A DNA stretch of 38,727 nt from Candidatus Aquitaenariimonas noxiae (GCA_002780005.1 PEWV01000041.1:1-38727); one strand, 5' to 3'; shown: positions 23,512-32,529, counted from the stretch's first letter. Numbers and translations: made by a program. The notes: a model not told the origin generated them from the letters alone.

Positions 23512-24852
23512 ATGAGCTTAAAAGAAACTTTGCGAAATAAATTTCAGATCAAAGAGATCTGGTCACTGAGCTGGCCTATGGCGCTTATTATGTTTTATGA
23601 GTTTTTAATAGGCCTAACAGACGTATATATCGCCGGCAAATTCGGTAAAGAGATCCAGGCAGCATATGGCCTGGCCTTTCAACTGTACTTTGCTTTTATA
23701 ATTATCGGCATGGCGCTTGGCGTGGGAATAGTTTCGGTAAGTTCCAGACTATTTACATCCGGCAAAACAGATAAACTTAACATCGCGGTTAATTCTTCTC
23801 TGGCTTTGGCTATCGTATCGGGGATGTTTTTCAGTTTAATAGGTGTCTTATTTTCGGGGGACCTCATAAATACTCTTCACATACCGCAAGAGTTAAAGGC
23901 TTACGCGATACCATTTCTCACGATCTATTCTCTCGGCTTTCTTTTTGATTATATTCTGCTCAGCACAAACGGGATATTGCGCTCGTGCGCCATGATAAAA
24001 AAATCTTTATGGGTAATGAGCGTTGTTTGCGTTATGAATGTGGCGCTTAATTTTGCGCTGGCGCTGGGAACGCCGCTTGGATATAAAGGAATTGCCGCGG
24101 CTACCGTCATAAGCCTTTTTGCCGGGAGCATTTTAAGTATATTCTATGTCCGGAAACTCGTAACAGGTTTCAAATTCTCTTTGGGCATTGTCAAAGAGAT
24201 CCTGAATATAAGCTGGCCCTCAGGATTATTGCAGGTTTTTTGGCAGATCGGCGCGGTGGTTTTATTTTTGATCTTGAGTATGCTTCCTACGCACAATGTT
24301 GAAATTATAGCCGCCCTTACCAACGGGCTAAAGATAGAATCGTTCATTTTTCTCCCGGCGTTCGCTTTTAATATGGCGAGCGCGGTGCTCGTAGGTAATC
24401 TCTTGGGAAAAAATGATAAGGAAAACGCTTTCCGCGGAGGAGTGGCGACAGCTATTATAGGCGTCGCCATCGTCACAGTTCTAACGATAATAATTATATT
24501 TAACGCGAGGCACATAGCAGGATTTCTATCGAATAATGATACAGTGGTCAATGAAAGCATTAGATACATATACATAGCCCTTCTTTTCGAGCCTATTATG
24601 GCTTGGGGGGTTATTTTAGGGGGAGGACTGAGCGGGGCGGGAGATACAAGAAGCGTTATGATAGTTACGGCGCTTGGTATCTGGTGCGTGCGTATTCCCT
24701 TAAGCTATATTTTTGGGGTCTATTTCGGTTTTGGCGCGATCGCGATCTGGTGGTCGATGAATTTTTCAATATTGACTCAGGCGATCTTTTTATCCAAACG
24801 TTATTTCGGCAGAAGGTGGATAGCCCAGGCCGGAAACCGGATCGCCGATTGA
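23512..24852 (+). CDS. MATE-family efflux transporter
   Basis: 446 residues with twelve membrane helices. The start is taken at ATG 23512, 2 bp after the previous stop; the upstream extension to 23452 lies within that gene. SWPMALIMFYEFLIGLTDVYIAG is the family start, and VNESIRYIYIAL with GGGLSGAGDTRS the second half. MATE proteins export drugs or metabolites in exchange for sodium or protons. The tight junction puts it on the Hyf-like transcript. Whether it is linked to the ion gradient that complex makes is unknown. Confidence 0.88.
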   Translation: MSLKETLRNKFQIKEIWSLSWPMALIMFYEFLIGLTDVYIAGKFGKEIQAAYGLAFQLYFAFIIIGMALGVGIVSVSSRLFTSGKTDKLNIAVNSSLALAIVSGMFFSLIGVLFSGDLINTLHIPQELKAYAIPFLTIYSLGFLFDYILLSTNGILRSCAMIKKSLWVMSVVCVMNVALNFALALGTPLGYKGIAAATVISLFAGSILSIFYVRKLVTGFKFSLGIVKEILNISWPSGLLQVFWQIGAVVLFLILSMLPTHNVEIIAALTNGLKIESFIFLPAFAFNMASAVLVGNLLGKNDKENAFRGGVATAIIGVAIVTVLTIIIIFNARHIAGFLSNNDTVVNESIRYIYIALLFEPIMAWGVILGGGLSGAGDTRSVMIVTALGIWCVRIPLSYIFGVYFGFGAIAIWWSMNFSILTQAIFLSKRYFGRRWIAQAGNRIAD

Positions 24853-24872
24853 GAGTTTTCTTGAGAAAATTC

Positions 24873-24901
24873 TTGATATAGCGTGTTATTACTTATATAA
24901 T
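24873..24901 (+). promoter_or_regulatory. promoter of thiM-thiE
   Basis: TTGATA (24873-24878), a 17-bp spacer and TATAAT (24896-24901), with the shared context CTTGATATA-N13-TATATAATTG. The leader before the GTG is only about 18 nt, so there is no room for a TPP riboswitch. Confidence 0.78.
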
Positions 24902-24925
24902 TGCTATTAGGACTATAAAAGAGGG

Positions 24926-25747
24926 GTGGACGTAAGGAAAACCTTGAAAAAAATAAGGATTGACGCATATAGTTTGCTTGAAAAAGTAAGGAAGCAAAAG
25001 CCGGTCGTGCACCACTTGACGAATTGGGTAACGATCTATGATTGCGCGAATATCGTGAAAACATTAGGCGCCTCTCCTGTGATGGCCCACGCAAAAGAAG
25101 AAGTAGGAGAAATGGCAAAGATCGCCTCAAGCCTTGTTTTAAATATAGGCACGCTGACTCCTGAATTTGTGGAGTCGATGAAGACCGCGGCAAAAAGCGC
25201 TAATGAAAAAGGCATACCGGTCATTCTTGATGTTTGCGGGGCAGGGGCTACACAGTTGCGCGATAAAAAATCATTTGAGCTTCTTGATGAGACAAAAATA
25301 GATATTATTAAAGGAAATACCTCTGAGATCGCGAGGATAGGCGGAGAGAAGGTAAAGACAAAAGGTGTCGACGCCGGCCATGTCGGTAAGAATATGGTGA
25401 CGATAGCCCAAGATCTCGCCAAGACGCGCGAATGTATTGTGGTTGTGACCGGGAAAGAAGATATTGTCACAAATGGTAAAGAAACGTATATTGTGAAAAA
25501 CGGCCACTCGATGATGACGCATGTCGTCGGCACAGGATGCATGGCCGCTTCTATTATAGGTACCTTCGCCGCAGTAGAGAGCGATTTAGCATACGCGGCA
25601 GCTTCTGCGCTGGCCTGTTTTGGGATCGCGGCAGAATGCGCCGCAAAAATATCAACCGGCCCAGCAACATTCAAGGAAAAGCTTTTTGACAGCATTTTTA
25701 AATTGGATAAAAAAACAATTGAAAAAATGCAGAAAGTAGAATGTTGA
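24926..25747 (+). CDS. thiM: hydroxyethylthiazole kinase
   Basis: Up to 273 residues. GTG 24926 gives the longest product, but TTG 24944 has a better-spaced AAGGA and may be the real start. VHHLTNWVTIYDCANIVKTLGASPVMAHA is the family start (split here: VHHLTNWVT, then DCANIVKTLGASPVMAHA). LNIGTLTPEFVESM, DVCGAGAT, IKGNTSEIARIGG and the catalytic GTGCMAAS follow. It phosphorylates the thiazole moiety of thiamine, a salvage reaction. It overlaps thiE by 7 bp. ThiD is not in the window. Confidence 0.92.
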   Translation: MDVRKTLKKIRIDAYSLLEKVRKQKPVVHHLTNWVTIYDCANIVKTLGASPVMAHAKEEVGEMAKIASSLVLNIGTLTPEFVESMKTAAKSANEKGIPVILDVCGAGATQLRDKKSFELLDETKIDIIKGNTSEIARIGGEKVKTKGVDAGHVGKNMVTIAQDLAKTRECIVVVTGKEDIVTNGKETYIVKNGHSMMTHVVGTGCMAASIIGTFAAVESDLAYAAASALACFGIAAECAAKISTGPATFKEKLFDSIFKLDKKTIEKMQKVEC

Positions 25748-26370
25748 AAGGCTATTATTTTATAACAGACTCTAACCTAAGCCGCGCAGGAAATATTAAC
25801 GACGTAAAGTCTGCAGTGACTGCCGGCGTAAAAATTATCCAATATAGAAATAAAGATTCCAACGCAAGCGAAATGTATGAAGAGGCCCTGCGATTGAAGT
25901 CAATCTGTAAGGGCGCGATATTTCTTATTAATGACAGGCTGGATATAGCCTTGGCCGTAAATGCGGATGGAATACACATAGGCTGCGATGACCTGCCCTA
26001 TGAAGTAGCGAGAAAGCTCTTGGGGAAAAATAAAATCATCGGGGTCACAGTTCATAGCGTAAGGGAGGCAAAAAAGGCGCAAAGGCTCGGAGCGGATTAT
26101 ATCGGTGCATCACCCATATTTCCTACAAAAACAAAAATAGGCGCAGGAAAATCCACAGGCGTCGAACTTATCAAAAAAATAAAAAAACATGTATCGGTCC
26201 CTGTTGTTGCGATAGGCGGAATAAATTTATCAAATGCCGGTGAAGTGATAAAAGCGGGCTGCGACGGGTTATGCGCCATCTCGGCGGTCGTGACGAAGCC
26301 GGACGTAGCGAAGGAGATAAAAAAGTTTCAGGTATTATTCTTGAAAAAAAGAAATTTATTTATCGATTGA
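25741..26370 (+). CDS. thiE: thiamine phosphate synthase
   Basis: A 209-residue TIM-barrel enzyme joining thiazole phosphate and HMP-pyrophosphate to thiamine phosphate. GVKIIQYRNKD, INDRLDIALAVNADGIHIG, GVTVHSVREAKKA, GADYIGASPIFPTKTK and VAIGGINLSNAGEV are family motifs that cover the substrate and pyrophosphate sites. It completes a salvage pair with thiM. Confidence 0.93.
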   Translation: MLKGYYFITDSNLSRAGNINDVKSAVTAGVKIIQYRNKDSNASEMYEEALRLKSICKGAIFLINDRLDIALAVNADGIHIGCDDLPYEVARKLLGKNKIIGVTVHSVREAKKAQRLGADYIGASPIFPTKTKIGAGKSTGVELIKKIKKHVSVPVVAIGGINLSNAGEVIKAGCDGLCAISAVVTKPDVAKEIKKFQVLFLKKRNLFID

Positions 26371-26381
26371 AGCGAATTTTC

Positions 26382-26409
26382 TTGCTAATTGATATAATCC
26401 ATATATAAT
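26382..26409 (+). promoter_or_regulatory. promoter of the receiver-domain gene
   Basis: TTGCTA (26382-26387), a 16-bp spacer and TATAAT (26404-26409). A second TTGATA at 26389 has a poor 14-bp spacer to the next TATAAT. The start codon is at 26440. Confidence 0.6.
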
Positions 26410-26439
26410 ATAATACTATAAGCGTGGTGAGAGGGTTTT

Positions 26440-26832
26440 ATGGGTGATGCAGGTATAGCGAAAAAGAAGATATTGATAATCGACGATGAGAAAGATTGGG
26501 TTACCATGCTTTCCATAAGGTTAAAAAGTGAAGGGTATGATGTAGATGTTGCCTTTGACGCTGTAAGCGGCATGATGCAAATAAGGCAGGCCAATCCGGC
26601 GCTGGTTCTTTTAGATATTATGCTTCCGGCAGGCGGCGGTGTCAGCGTGCTTAAAAATATAAGAAATAATACGAAAACATTTTCCCTTCCGGTTATAGTT
26701 GTGTCAGCCAGGTTGGATGACGCGATAAAAGAAGAAACGAAAAAGCTTGGCATTACGGATTATTTTGTTAAAAGTAACGACACGGCCGAGCTCATGACAG
26801 GAATAAAAAAACTTCTGGAGCCCAAAAATTAA
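26440..26832 (+). CDS. single-domain response regulator
   Basis: A 130-residue receiver domain with no output domain. Acidic residues D15 and D16 (LIIDDEKDW), phosphate-accepting D59 (LVLLDIMLP), switch S89 (VVSARLD) and K111 (DYFVKSND) are all present, so it should be phosphorylated normally. Such stand-alone receivers act by protein contact or as phosphorelay parts. No histidine kinase lies nearby, so its partner is unknown. Confidence 0.88.
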   Translation: MGDAGIAKKKILIIDDEKDWVTMLSIRLKSEGYDVDVAFDAVSGMMQIRQANPALVLLDIMLPAGGGVSVLKNIRNNTKTFSLPVIVVSARLDDAIKEETKKLGITDYFVKSNDTAELMTGIKKLLEPKN

Positions 26833-26892
26833 AAAGATGCATTCCCTTCCGACGCCTAAACGGGCCCCGATAATTTTTAATGTTCTGAATAA

Positions 26893-26952
26893 GCCAACGT
26901 TAGGTTTCTTAGTTTTAGTCTAAGCGAGAGACGGGAATAGCGTTGGCATTTT
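26893..26952 (+). terminator. terminator-like branched hairpin before pckG
   Basis: GCCAACGTTA (26893-26902) pairs with TAGCGTTGGC (26938-26947), 10 bp with one G-U pair, followed by ATTTTTATT. The 35-nt interior contains a further hairpin, CTTAG (26908-26912) with CTAAG (26920-26924). ATTCCC (26841-26846) can pair with GGGAAT (26933-26938), next to the same stem. It may end the receiver gene transcript or attenuate pckG, which starts at 26989. No separate pckG promoter was identified. Confidence 0.55.
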
Positions 26953-26988
26953 TATTCGCGATTCCTAATAAAAAGGGGGTAGTATATT

Positions 26989-28773
26989 ATGGCAACACCG
27001 CTTGAGAAATGGGTTGAAGAGCAGGCAAGACTTACCAAGCCTGACAAAATTCACTGGTGCGACGGATCTGAGGAGGAAAAACTCAAACTCGAGAGAGAAT
27101 GCGTCGAAGAAGGAGAGTTGATCGAGCTCAATCAAGAGAAACTTCCGGGATGTTTCCTGCACAGGACTGCGATAAATGATGTTGCGCGGACAGAACACCT
27201 GACGTTTATATGCACCAAGAAAAAGAAGGATGCCGGCCCGACAAATAACTGGATGTCTCCCAGGGAAGCCTATGCAAAGGCCAGGGCGATATTCAGCGGT
27301 TCCATGAAGGGCAGGACCATGTACGTAATACCGTTCTCGATGGGGCCGGTCGGTTCGCCCTTCAGCAAAATAGGCGTCGAGTTAACCGACTCGCGCTATG
27401 TTGTCCTTAACATGCGCATCATGACTAGGATAGGCAGTGACGTCTTGAAAGAGCTCAATAAGACCGGAGAATTCACAAGGTGCCTCCATTCAAAGGCTGA
27501 TCTTGACATTAATAAGCGCCTCATACTTCATTTTCCCGAAGATAACACGATCTGGTCTGTTGGATCCGGCTACGGCGGCAACGTACTTTTAGGCAAGAAG
27601 TGTTTATCTTTAAGAATAGCGAGCTTCTTGAGCTATAAAGAAGGCTGGTTTGCCGAGCATATGCTGATAATGGGCGTAGAAGATCCAAGCGGGCATATTG
27701 AGTACATCGCCGCGGCATTCCCTAGCGCGTGCGGCAAAACGAATCTAGCGATGCTTCGTCCACCGGATAGTCTGAAGAAAAAAGGATACCGCATCTGGAC
27801 GGTCGGAGACGATATAGCTTGGATGCGTATCGATTCGGACGGTAAACTATGGGCCATCAATCCAGAGACGGGATTCTTCGGCGTAGCTCCGGGTACGAAT
27901 TCTAACACAAATCCCAACATGGTAGAGACGATAAAGAAGAACACTATTTATACGAACGTTCTCTTAAGGCCGGACAGGACAGTTTGGTGGGAAGGCGCCG
28001 ATCAAGCTCCGCCGGCAGAAGGCGGAATTGACTGGCAAGGCAGGCCATGGAAGCCCGGAATGACAGATGAAACAGGCAAGCCGGTTCCGGGCGCGAATCC
28101 TAACAGCCGATTTACGGCACCTATCAGTCAATGTCCGTCATCGACGTTCAGACTTGATCATCACCACGGAGTGCCTATCTCGGCGATAGTTTTCGGCGGC
28201 AGGCGGACGCATCTGGCGCCGCTAGTCTATGAGGCATTCGACTGGCAGCACGGTGTCTTTGTCGGAGCGACGATGGCGTCGGAGAGGACTGCGGCGCAGG
28301 TTGGAAAATTAGGCGAAGTGCGCCGGGATCCTATGGCCATGCTCCCATTCTGCGGTTACAATATGGGCAAATATTTCAAGCATTGGCTTACCATGTGTAA
28401 AAAGATGAAAAAACCGCCAAAGATATTTAATGTTAATTGGTTTAGGGTTGACGACAAGGGTAAGTTCTTATGGCCCGGCTACCGAGAGAATTTGAGGGTT
28501 CTTGAGTGGGTGCTCGACAGGTGCAGCAATAAGGCTGAAGCCGTAAAATCGCCCATAGGCTATTTACCGAAAGATACTGATATAGATATCTCGGGTTTAA
28601 ATATACAGCGTTCGCACATAAAAAAACTTCTTGAAGTTGACGCGGGCCAGTGGCTTGAAGAGTTGAAAGATATAAAAACATTTTTTGGGCGGTTCAAAGA
28701 CGATCTTCCGAAAGAATTATGGCAGGAGTATCGATCTTTAGAACGGCGCCTAAAGAAAAAGAAAAGGGCGTAA
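26989..28773 (+). CDS. pckG: phosphoenolpyruvate carboxykinase (GTP)
   Basis: A 594-residue enzyme of the GTP-dependent class. The kinase loop FPSACGKTNLAML begins at residue 244 with the reactive cysteine C248. GDDIAWM is the metal-binding kinase-2 motif, and PFSMGPVGSPFSKIGVELTD and LDHHHGVPISAIVFGGRRT are family signatures. It interconverts oxaloacetate and PEP in gluconeogenesis or anaplerosis. AAGGGGGT precedes the ATG. purC follows after 4 bp. Confidence 0.95.
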   Translation: MATPLEKWVEEQARLTKPDKIHWCDGSEEEKLKLERECVEEGELIELNQEKLPGCFLHRTAINDVARTEHLTFICTKKKKDAGPTNNWMSPREAYAKARAIFSGSMKGRTMYVIPFSMGPVGSPFSKIGVELTDSRYVVLNMRIMTRIGSDVLKELNKTGEFTRCLHSKADLDINKRLILHFPEDNTIWSVGSGYGGNVLLGKKCLSLRIASFLSYKEGWFAEHMLIMGVEDPSGHIEYIAAAFPSACGKTNLAMLRPPDSLKKKGYRIWTVGDDIAWMRIDSDGKLWAINPETGFFGVAPGTNSNTNPNMVETIKKNTIYTNVLLRPDRTVWWEGADQAPPAEGGIDWQGRPWKPGMTDETGKPVPGANPNSRFTAPISQCPSSTFRLDHHHGVPISAIVFGGRRTHLAPLVYEAFDWQHGVFVGATMASERTAAQVGKLGEVRRDPMAMLPFCGYNMGKYFKHWLTMCKKMKKPPKIFNVNWFRVDDKGKFLWPGYRENLRVLEWVLDRCSNKAEAVKSPIGYLPKDTDIDISGLNIQRSHIKKLLEVDAGQWLEELKDIKTFFGRFKDDLPKELWQEYRSLERRLKKKKRA

Positions 28774-28777
28774 ATCC

Positions 28778-29662
28778 ATGGCTACAGAAAACGTTCTTTT
28801 GAAAACCAATTTTAAGAACATCCCTCTCTTTCGCCGAGGCAAGGTCAGGGATGTCTATGACCTGCAGGATAAACTTCTGGTCGTATCTACCGACAGAATA
28901 TCCTGTTTTGATGTAGTGTTGCCGACAGGCATACCCCACAAAGGAGAAGTCCTGACAGCATTGAGCCTCTTCTGGTTTAATCTTACCCAGGGTATTTGCC
29001 CGAATCATCTTATTACCGCCAATGTTGAAGAATACCCAAAACAGCTTGCACAGTACAGGGACATCTTAAAGAAGCGCTCTATGCTCGTCAAAAAAGCAAA
29101 ATCAATACCTGTCGAATGCATCGTAAGGGGTTATTTATCCGGTTCAGGCTGGAAAGAGTATCAAAAGAGCCAATCGATTTGTGGAATAAAGCTGCCGCCA
29201 GGGCTTAAAGAATCAGACAGATTGCCCGAGCTGATCTTTACTCCCTCGACTAAAGAAGAAGCTGGGCATGACATCAATGTGTCGCAGGAGTATGTGGCCG
29301 GGGAATTAGGCAAGGACGCTACTGGCAAACTTAAAGAGCTTAGTGTCGCCATCTATAAAAAAGCATCGAACTACGTCGAAAAACACGGCATCATTATCGC
29401 AGATACGAAGTTTGAATTTGGTTTTTGCGACGGCAAGATCATTCTTATCGATGAAGTGCTTACCCCAGATTCTTCGCGTTTTTGGCCGATGAGTGAATAT
29501 AAGCCAGGCGGCCCTCAAATGAGTTTCGACAAACAGTTTGTCAGGGATTATCTAGAGACTTTGGAATGGGACAAGACCCCGCCGGGCCCAGAACTGCCGA
29601 AAGAAATAGTCGAAGAGACGAGTAAAAAATATCTAAGGATGACGGATCTGTTTTTAAAGTGA
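28778..29662 (+). CDS. purC: phosphoribosylaminoimidazole-succinocarboxamide synthase
   Basis: A 294-residue SAICAR synthase of purine synthesis. FRRGKVRDVYDLQDKLLVVS is the ATP-binding start, followed by DRISCFDVVLPTGIPHKGEV, PVECIVRGYLSGSGWKEY, and LIDEVLTPDSSRFWP with the metal ligands. The length fits the single-domain enzyme that includes the longer C-terminus found in many bacteria. Probably co-transcribed with pckG. Confidence 0.95.
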   Translation: MATENVLLKTNFKNIPLFRRGKVRDVYDLQDKLLVVSTDRISCFDVVLPTGIPHKGEVLTALSLFWFNLTQGICPNHLITANVEEYPKQLAQYRDILKKRSMLVKKAKSIPVECIVRGYLSGSGWKEYQKSQSICGIKLPPGLKESDRLPELIFTPSTKEEAGHDINVSQEYVAGELGKDATGKLKELSVAIYKKASNYVEKHGIIIADTKFEFGFCDGKIILIDEVLTPDSSRFWPMSEYKPGGPQMSFDKQFVRDYLETLEWDKTPPGPELPKEIVEETSKKYLRMTDLFLK

Positions 29663-29676
29663 AATGACGATTAAGC

Positions 29677-29704
29677 TTGACAAGTCCGGCTAAAGTGGTA
29701 TAAT
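29677..29704 (+). promoter_or_regulatory. promoter of the DEAD-box helicase gene
   Basis: TTGACA (29677-29682), a 16-bp spacer and TATAAT (29699-29704). The leader to the start codon is about 75 nt and contains the hairpin described next. Confidence 0.82.
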
Positions 29705-29727
29705 ATTTCCCAGATTAGAAAAACCTT

Positions 29728-29768
29728 AAGCCGTGGGGGGGGAACAAGCTAACCTTAACGGCTTTTTT
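29728..29768 (+). terminator. leader terminator/attenuator of the helicase gene
   Basis: AAGCCGT (29728-29734) pairs with ACGGCTT (29758-29764), which runs into a T-run ending at 29768. The 23-nt loop starts with eight guanines (29735-29742). CCTTAA occurs just before or within each stem arm. It lies between promoter and start codon, so most transcripts could stop after about 60 nt. Attenuation by helicase level, temperature or a trans factor is inferred. Confidence 0.65.
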
Positions 29769-29784
29769 CTTATCAGGACAGGAT

Positions 29785-31074
29785 ATGATGAATAAACCAA
29801 CAGATAAAAATAGCATTTCACAAGGCGTAGTGCACCCTGAACCGAGTTTTGACGGGTTAGGCATCGCTCCGAAGATCCTGGAGCTCCTCGGGCATATAAA
29901 ATTCAAAGTGCCGACGCCTATTCAGCGAAAGGCCATACCCGCGGCTATTGCAGGCAAGGACGTTATAGGTATTGCCCAGACAGGAACCGGAAAGACCCAT
30001 TCTTTTGTGATCCCTATGATCCAGCGCCTTGCTCAGCAAAAGGGGATAGGTTTGGTGCTTGCGCCTACAAGGGAATTAGCTATTCAGATCGATGAGGTTT
30101 TTCGCGGCATAGCGCCTTCATTCAGCATGCGGACAGCCTGCCTTATAGGCGGCGCGCCTATGTATAGTCAGATACAAGCGCTTCGCAGAAGTCCTCGCGT
30201 TATAATAGCAACGCCGGGGAGGCTTATTGATCACATATGGCAGCATAATGTGGTGCCTGATAATGTGGTGATGCTGGTGCTTGATGAAGCGGATCGCATG
30301 CTTGACATGGGTTTTGCTCCGCAGATCGAGCAGATTTTACGTTTCCTTCCTAAAGAAAGACAGACCATGCTTTTTTCAGCGACTATTCCCAAAGAAATCA
30401 TAGCAATTGCCGCTAAATATATGAAACTTCCGGTTTGCATGGAAATCGCCCCTTCAGGGACCACTGCCGAAGGTATCACGCAGGAATTATTTATTGTCAA
30501 AAAAGAAGCGAAATTCAAGCTTCTCACTAAAATACTCGCTCAATATCACGGCGCGGTTCTTTTATTTTCTCACACAAAGCATAATGCCAAAAGGGTCACG
30601 CGGATGCTGAGAGATTCAGGCTATAGCGCTGCAGAAATACATTCAAATCGTTCATTAGGCCAGCGTCGCGAGGCCCTTGAAGGTTTTAAAGCAGGCAGGT
30701 ACAAAGTTTTGGTAGCTACCGATATAGCATCCAGAGGTATTGATGTCATCGGAATAGAGCTAGTTCTTAATTATGATCTGCCGCAGGACGCTCAAAACTA
30801 TGTCCACCGTATCGGGCGCACTGGAAGGGCAGGGCATAAAGGTCACGCTATTTCTTTTGCCACACCAGATCAAAGCTATGAGGTCCGAGACATAGAAAAG
30901 CTTATCAGGTCCACTCTTCCGATATCTAGGCATCCTGAAATTTCTACGGAACAGTTCGTCCAATCTTCGCATCGACCCAGCGACAGATACCATAAACACA
31001 ATTATAAACCGCATTGGAATAAGTACCGTAAACCTCAATCTAATCATCATTTTCGCACACCACAGGCGTCTTAA
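29785..31074 (+). CDS. DEAD-box ATP-dependent RNA helicase, RhlE-like
   Basis: 429 residues from ATG 29785; ATG 29788 is next and has better spacing from AGGA. Motifs in order: Q-motif PTPIQRKAIPAA, motif I AQTGTGKT (residues 64-71), APTRELAIQ, TPGRLIDH, motif II VLDEADRMLDMGF, motif III FSATIP, ATDIASRGIDV and HRIGRTGRAG. The basic histidine-rich C-terminal tail probably binds RNA. Such helicases unwind structured RNA, often during cold stress or ribosome assembly. It has its own promoter and leader hairpin. Confidence 0.93.
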   Translation: MMNKPTDKNSISQGVVHPEPSFDGLGIAPKILELLGHIKFKVPTPIQRKAIPAAIAGKDVIGIAQTGTGKTHSFVIPMIQRLAQQKGIGLVLAPTRELAIQIDEVFRGIAPSFSMRTACLIGGAPMYSQIQALRRSPRVIIATPGRLIDHIWQHNVVPDNVVMLVLDEADRMLDMGFAPQIEQILRFLPKERQTMLFSATIPKEIIAIAAKYMKLPVCMEIAPSGTTAEGITQELFIVKKEAKFKLLTKILAQYHGAVLLFSHTKHNAKRVTRMLRDSGYSAAEIHSNRSLGQRREALEGFKAGRYKVLVATDIASRGIDVIGIELVLNYDLPQDAQNYVHRIGRTGRAGHKGHAISFATPDQSYEVRDIEKLIRSTLPISRHPEISTEQFVQSSHRPSDRYHKHNYKPHWNKYRKPQSNHHFRTPQAS

Positions 31075-31095
31075 CAGCGTATTGCACAAAATAAC

Positions 31096-31124
31096 TTGCT
31101 ACAACGAGATATTGTGTGTATAAT
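31096..31124 (+). promoter_or_regulatory. promoter of the SLC13-type permease gene
   Basis: TTGCTA (31096-31101), a 17-bp spacer and TATAAT (31119-31124), ending 22 bp before the start codon. Confidence 0.72.
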
Positions 31125-31146
31125 TTCTATAAACAAATAGAAAAAA

Positions 31147-32529
31147 ATGGTTAAAAAATTCATAATATTAATAGCGATCGCAGCGGGATTAGGCTTTTTA
31201 ACAAAAAGCATAGGCCTTAATAGCCAGCAGGCGCTGTCTATATCGGTGTTTTCAGCTTCCGTATTGGGAACATTATTCTTTTGGGATTTCAGGTTAAGCT
31301 TTGTTTTTCTCGGCACTTCCGTACTTCTCATAACCCGAACCATTGACCTGGAGCACTTGGTCAGGTACTCATCCCTGGAAGTTATCCTCTTTCTCGTAGG
31401 CATGATGGTTTTGGTCGGGCTATTGAAGGAAAGCGGATTTTTCGCGCTTATTACGCGCCTTTTCTTAGAAATAGAAAATATAACAGGCCGCAAATTCGTA
31501 ATTATAATGTGCGTCGTTTCAGCTCTTTTTTCCGCGACAGTCGATGAAGTTACCTCTATTATATTTATGGTCGCCATCGTGCTTGAGATATGCGATCGCC
31601 TTAAAGTCGATGCGGTGCCGTTTGTTATTATGTCGGTTCTGGCGACTAATGTAGGCAGCGCGGCTACGGTGTTAGGGAACCCCATAGGCGTCTTGATCGC
31701 CTCAAAATCCGGCCTTACCTTCGAAGACTTTATTATTAAATCAGCGCCTATTTGCCTAATTTGTTTGATAGTTGCCGTAATTATAGTGATGGTATGGTAT
31801 AAAAAACCTATCCAACAAATGGATGAGAACATAAAGAAAGCGAAAGCGAAAGGGTTAAAGATTGAGCATCACCCTATAGTTTTCACGCATGATTTAAAGG
31901 TTAGCGTTGGCATATTTATCATTACGTTATTTTTTATATCCTTGCATCGCCGGCTTGAGCTTTTATGGAATCTCCAACCCAATACGATTCTCCTCACCAT
32001 GCCGCTTATATCAAGCGGGATCGCGATGATATGGAAGTGGAGGAATGCCCGTAAGTATATAGAAAAAGATGTAGAGTGGTGGACGCTGTTATTTTTTCTG
32101 CTTCTTTTCGCGCAGGCCGGGACTTTGTGCTATACCGGTGTAACAGATGTATTGGCGAGAAGCCTCACGAACGTTACAGGCACAGGATGGACGTTTCTTA
32201 CGAGCCTTATCATATGGATCGCAGCTATCGGTTCAAGCATTTTAGATAACGTGGTTTTGGTCGCGGCGCTTATACCGGTCATTCAGAGCTTCAAGGCGAT
32301 GGATGTGGTTTTAGAGCCTTTATGGTGGGCGCTTCTTTTGGGAGGGTGTTTCGGCGGCAACATTACGCTTGTCGGATCTACGGCAAATATAGTTGCCTTA
32401 GGCATTTTGGAGAAAGAGCGAAAAGTTCGCATAACATTTATGCGATGGTTCGGCATCGGGTTGACAGTAGGGGTAGTAACCACTGTTATAGCTTGGGCAA
32501 TGCTTTTATTTATTCCGTTTTATCATTAA
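31147..32529 (+). CDS. ArsB/NhaD-type (SLC13 family) ion transporter
   Basis: A 460-residue protein with about eleven membrane helices. FSATVDEVTSIIFM and LATNVGSAATVLGNPIGVLI form the first family repeat; GSSILDNVVLVAALIPV with NITLVGSTANIVALGI forms the second. The ion-transporter superfamily contains ArsB arsenite pumps, NhaD sodium/proton antiporters, P-protein-like and citrate carriers. It stands alone with its own promoter, more than 25 kb from the arsenic operon and not close to it in function, so an antiporter or anion carrier role is as likely as arsenite. The ribosome binding site is weak. Confidence 0.82.
   Translation: MVKKFIILIAIAAGLGFLTKSIGLNSQQALSISVFSASVLGTLFFWDFRLSFVFLGTSVLLITRTIDLEHLVRYSSLEVILFLVGMMVLVGLLKESGFFALITRLFLEIENITGRKFVIIMCVVSALFSATVDEVTSIIFMVAIVLEICDRLKVDAVPFVIMSVLATNVGSAATVLGNPIGVLIASKSGLTFEDFIIKSAPICLICLIVAVIIVMVWYKKPIQQMDENIKKAKAKGLKIEHHPIVFTHDLKVSVGIFIITLFFISLHRRLELLWNLQPNTILLTMPLISSGIAMIWKWRNARKYIEKDVEWWTLLFFLLLFAQAGTLCYTGVTDVLARSLTNVTGTGWTFLTSLIIWIAAIGSSILDNVVLVAALIPVIQSFKAMDVVLEPLWWALLLGGCFGGNITLVGSTANIVALGILEKERKVRITFMRWFGIGLTVGVVTTVIAWAMLLFIPFYH

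Noticed and set aside
24853-24926. TPP riboswitch before thiM
   Set aside because: The leader after the promoter is about 18 nt and lacks the THI-box core.
31147-32529. Naming the SLC13-type gene arsB
   Set aside because: The fold is shared by several ion and anion carriers, and the gene stands apart from the arsenic operon.
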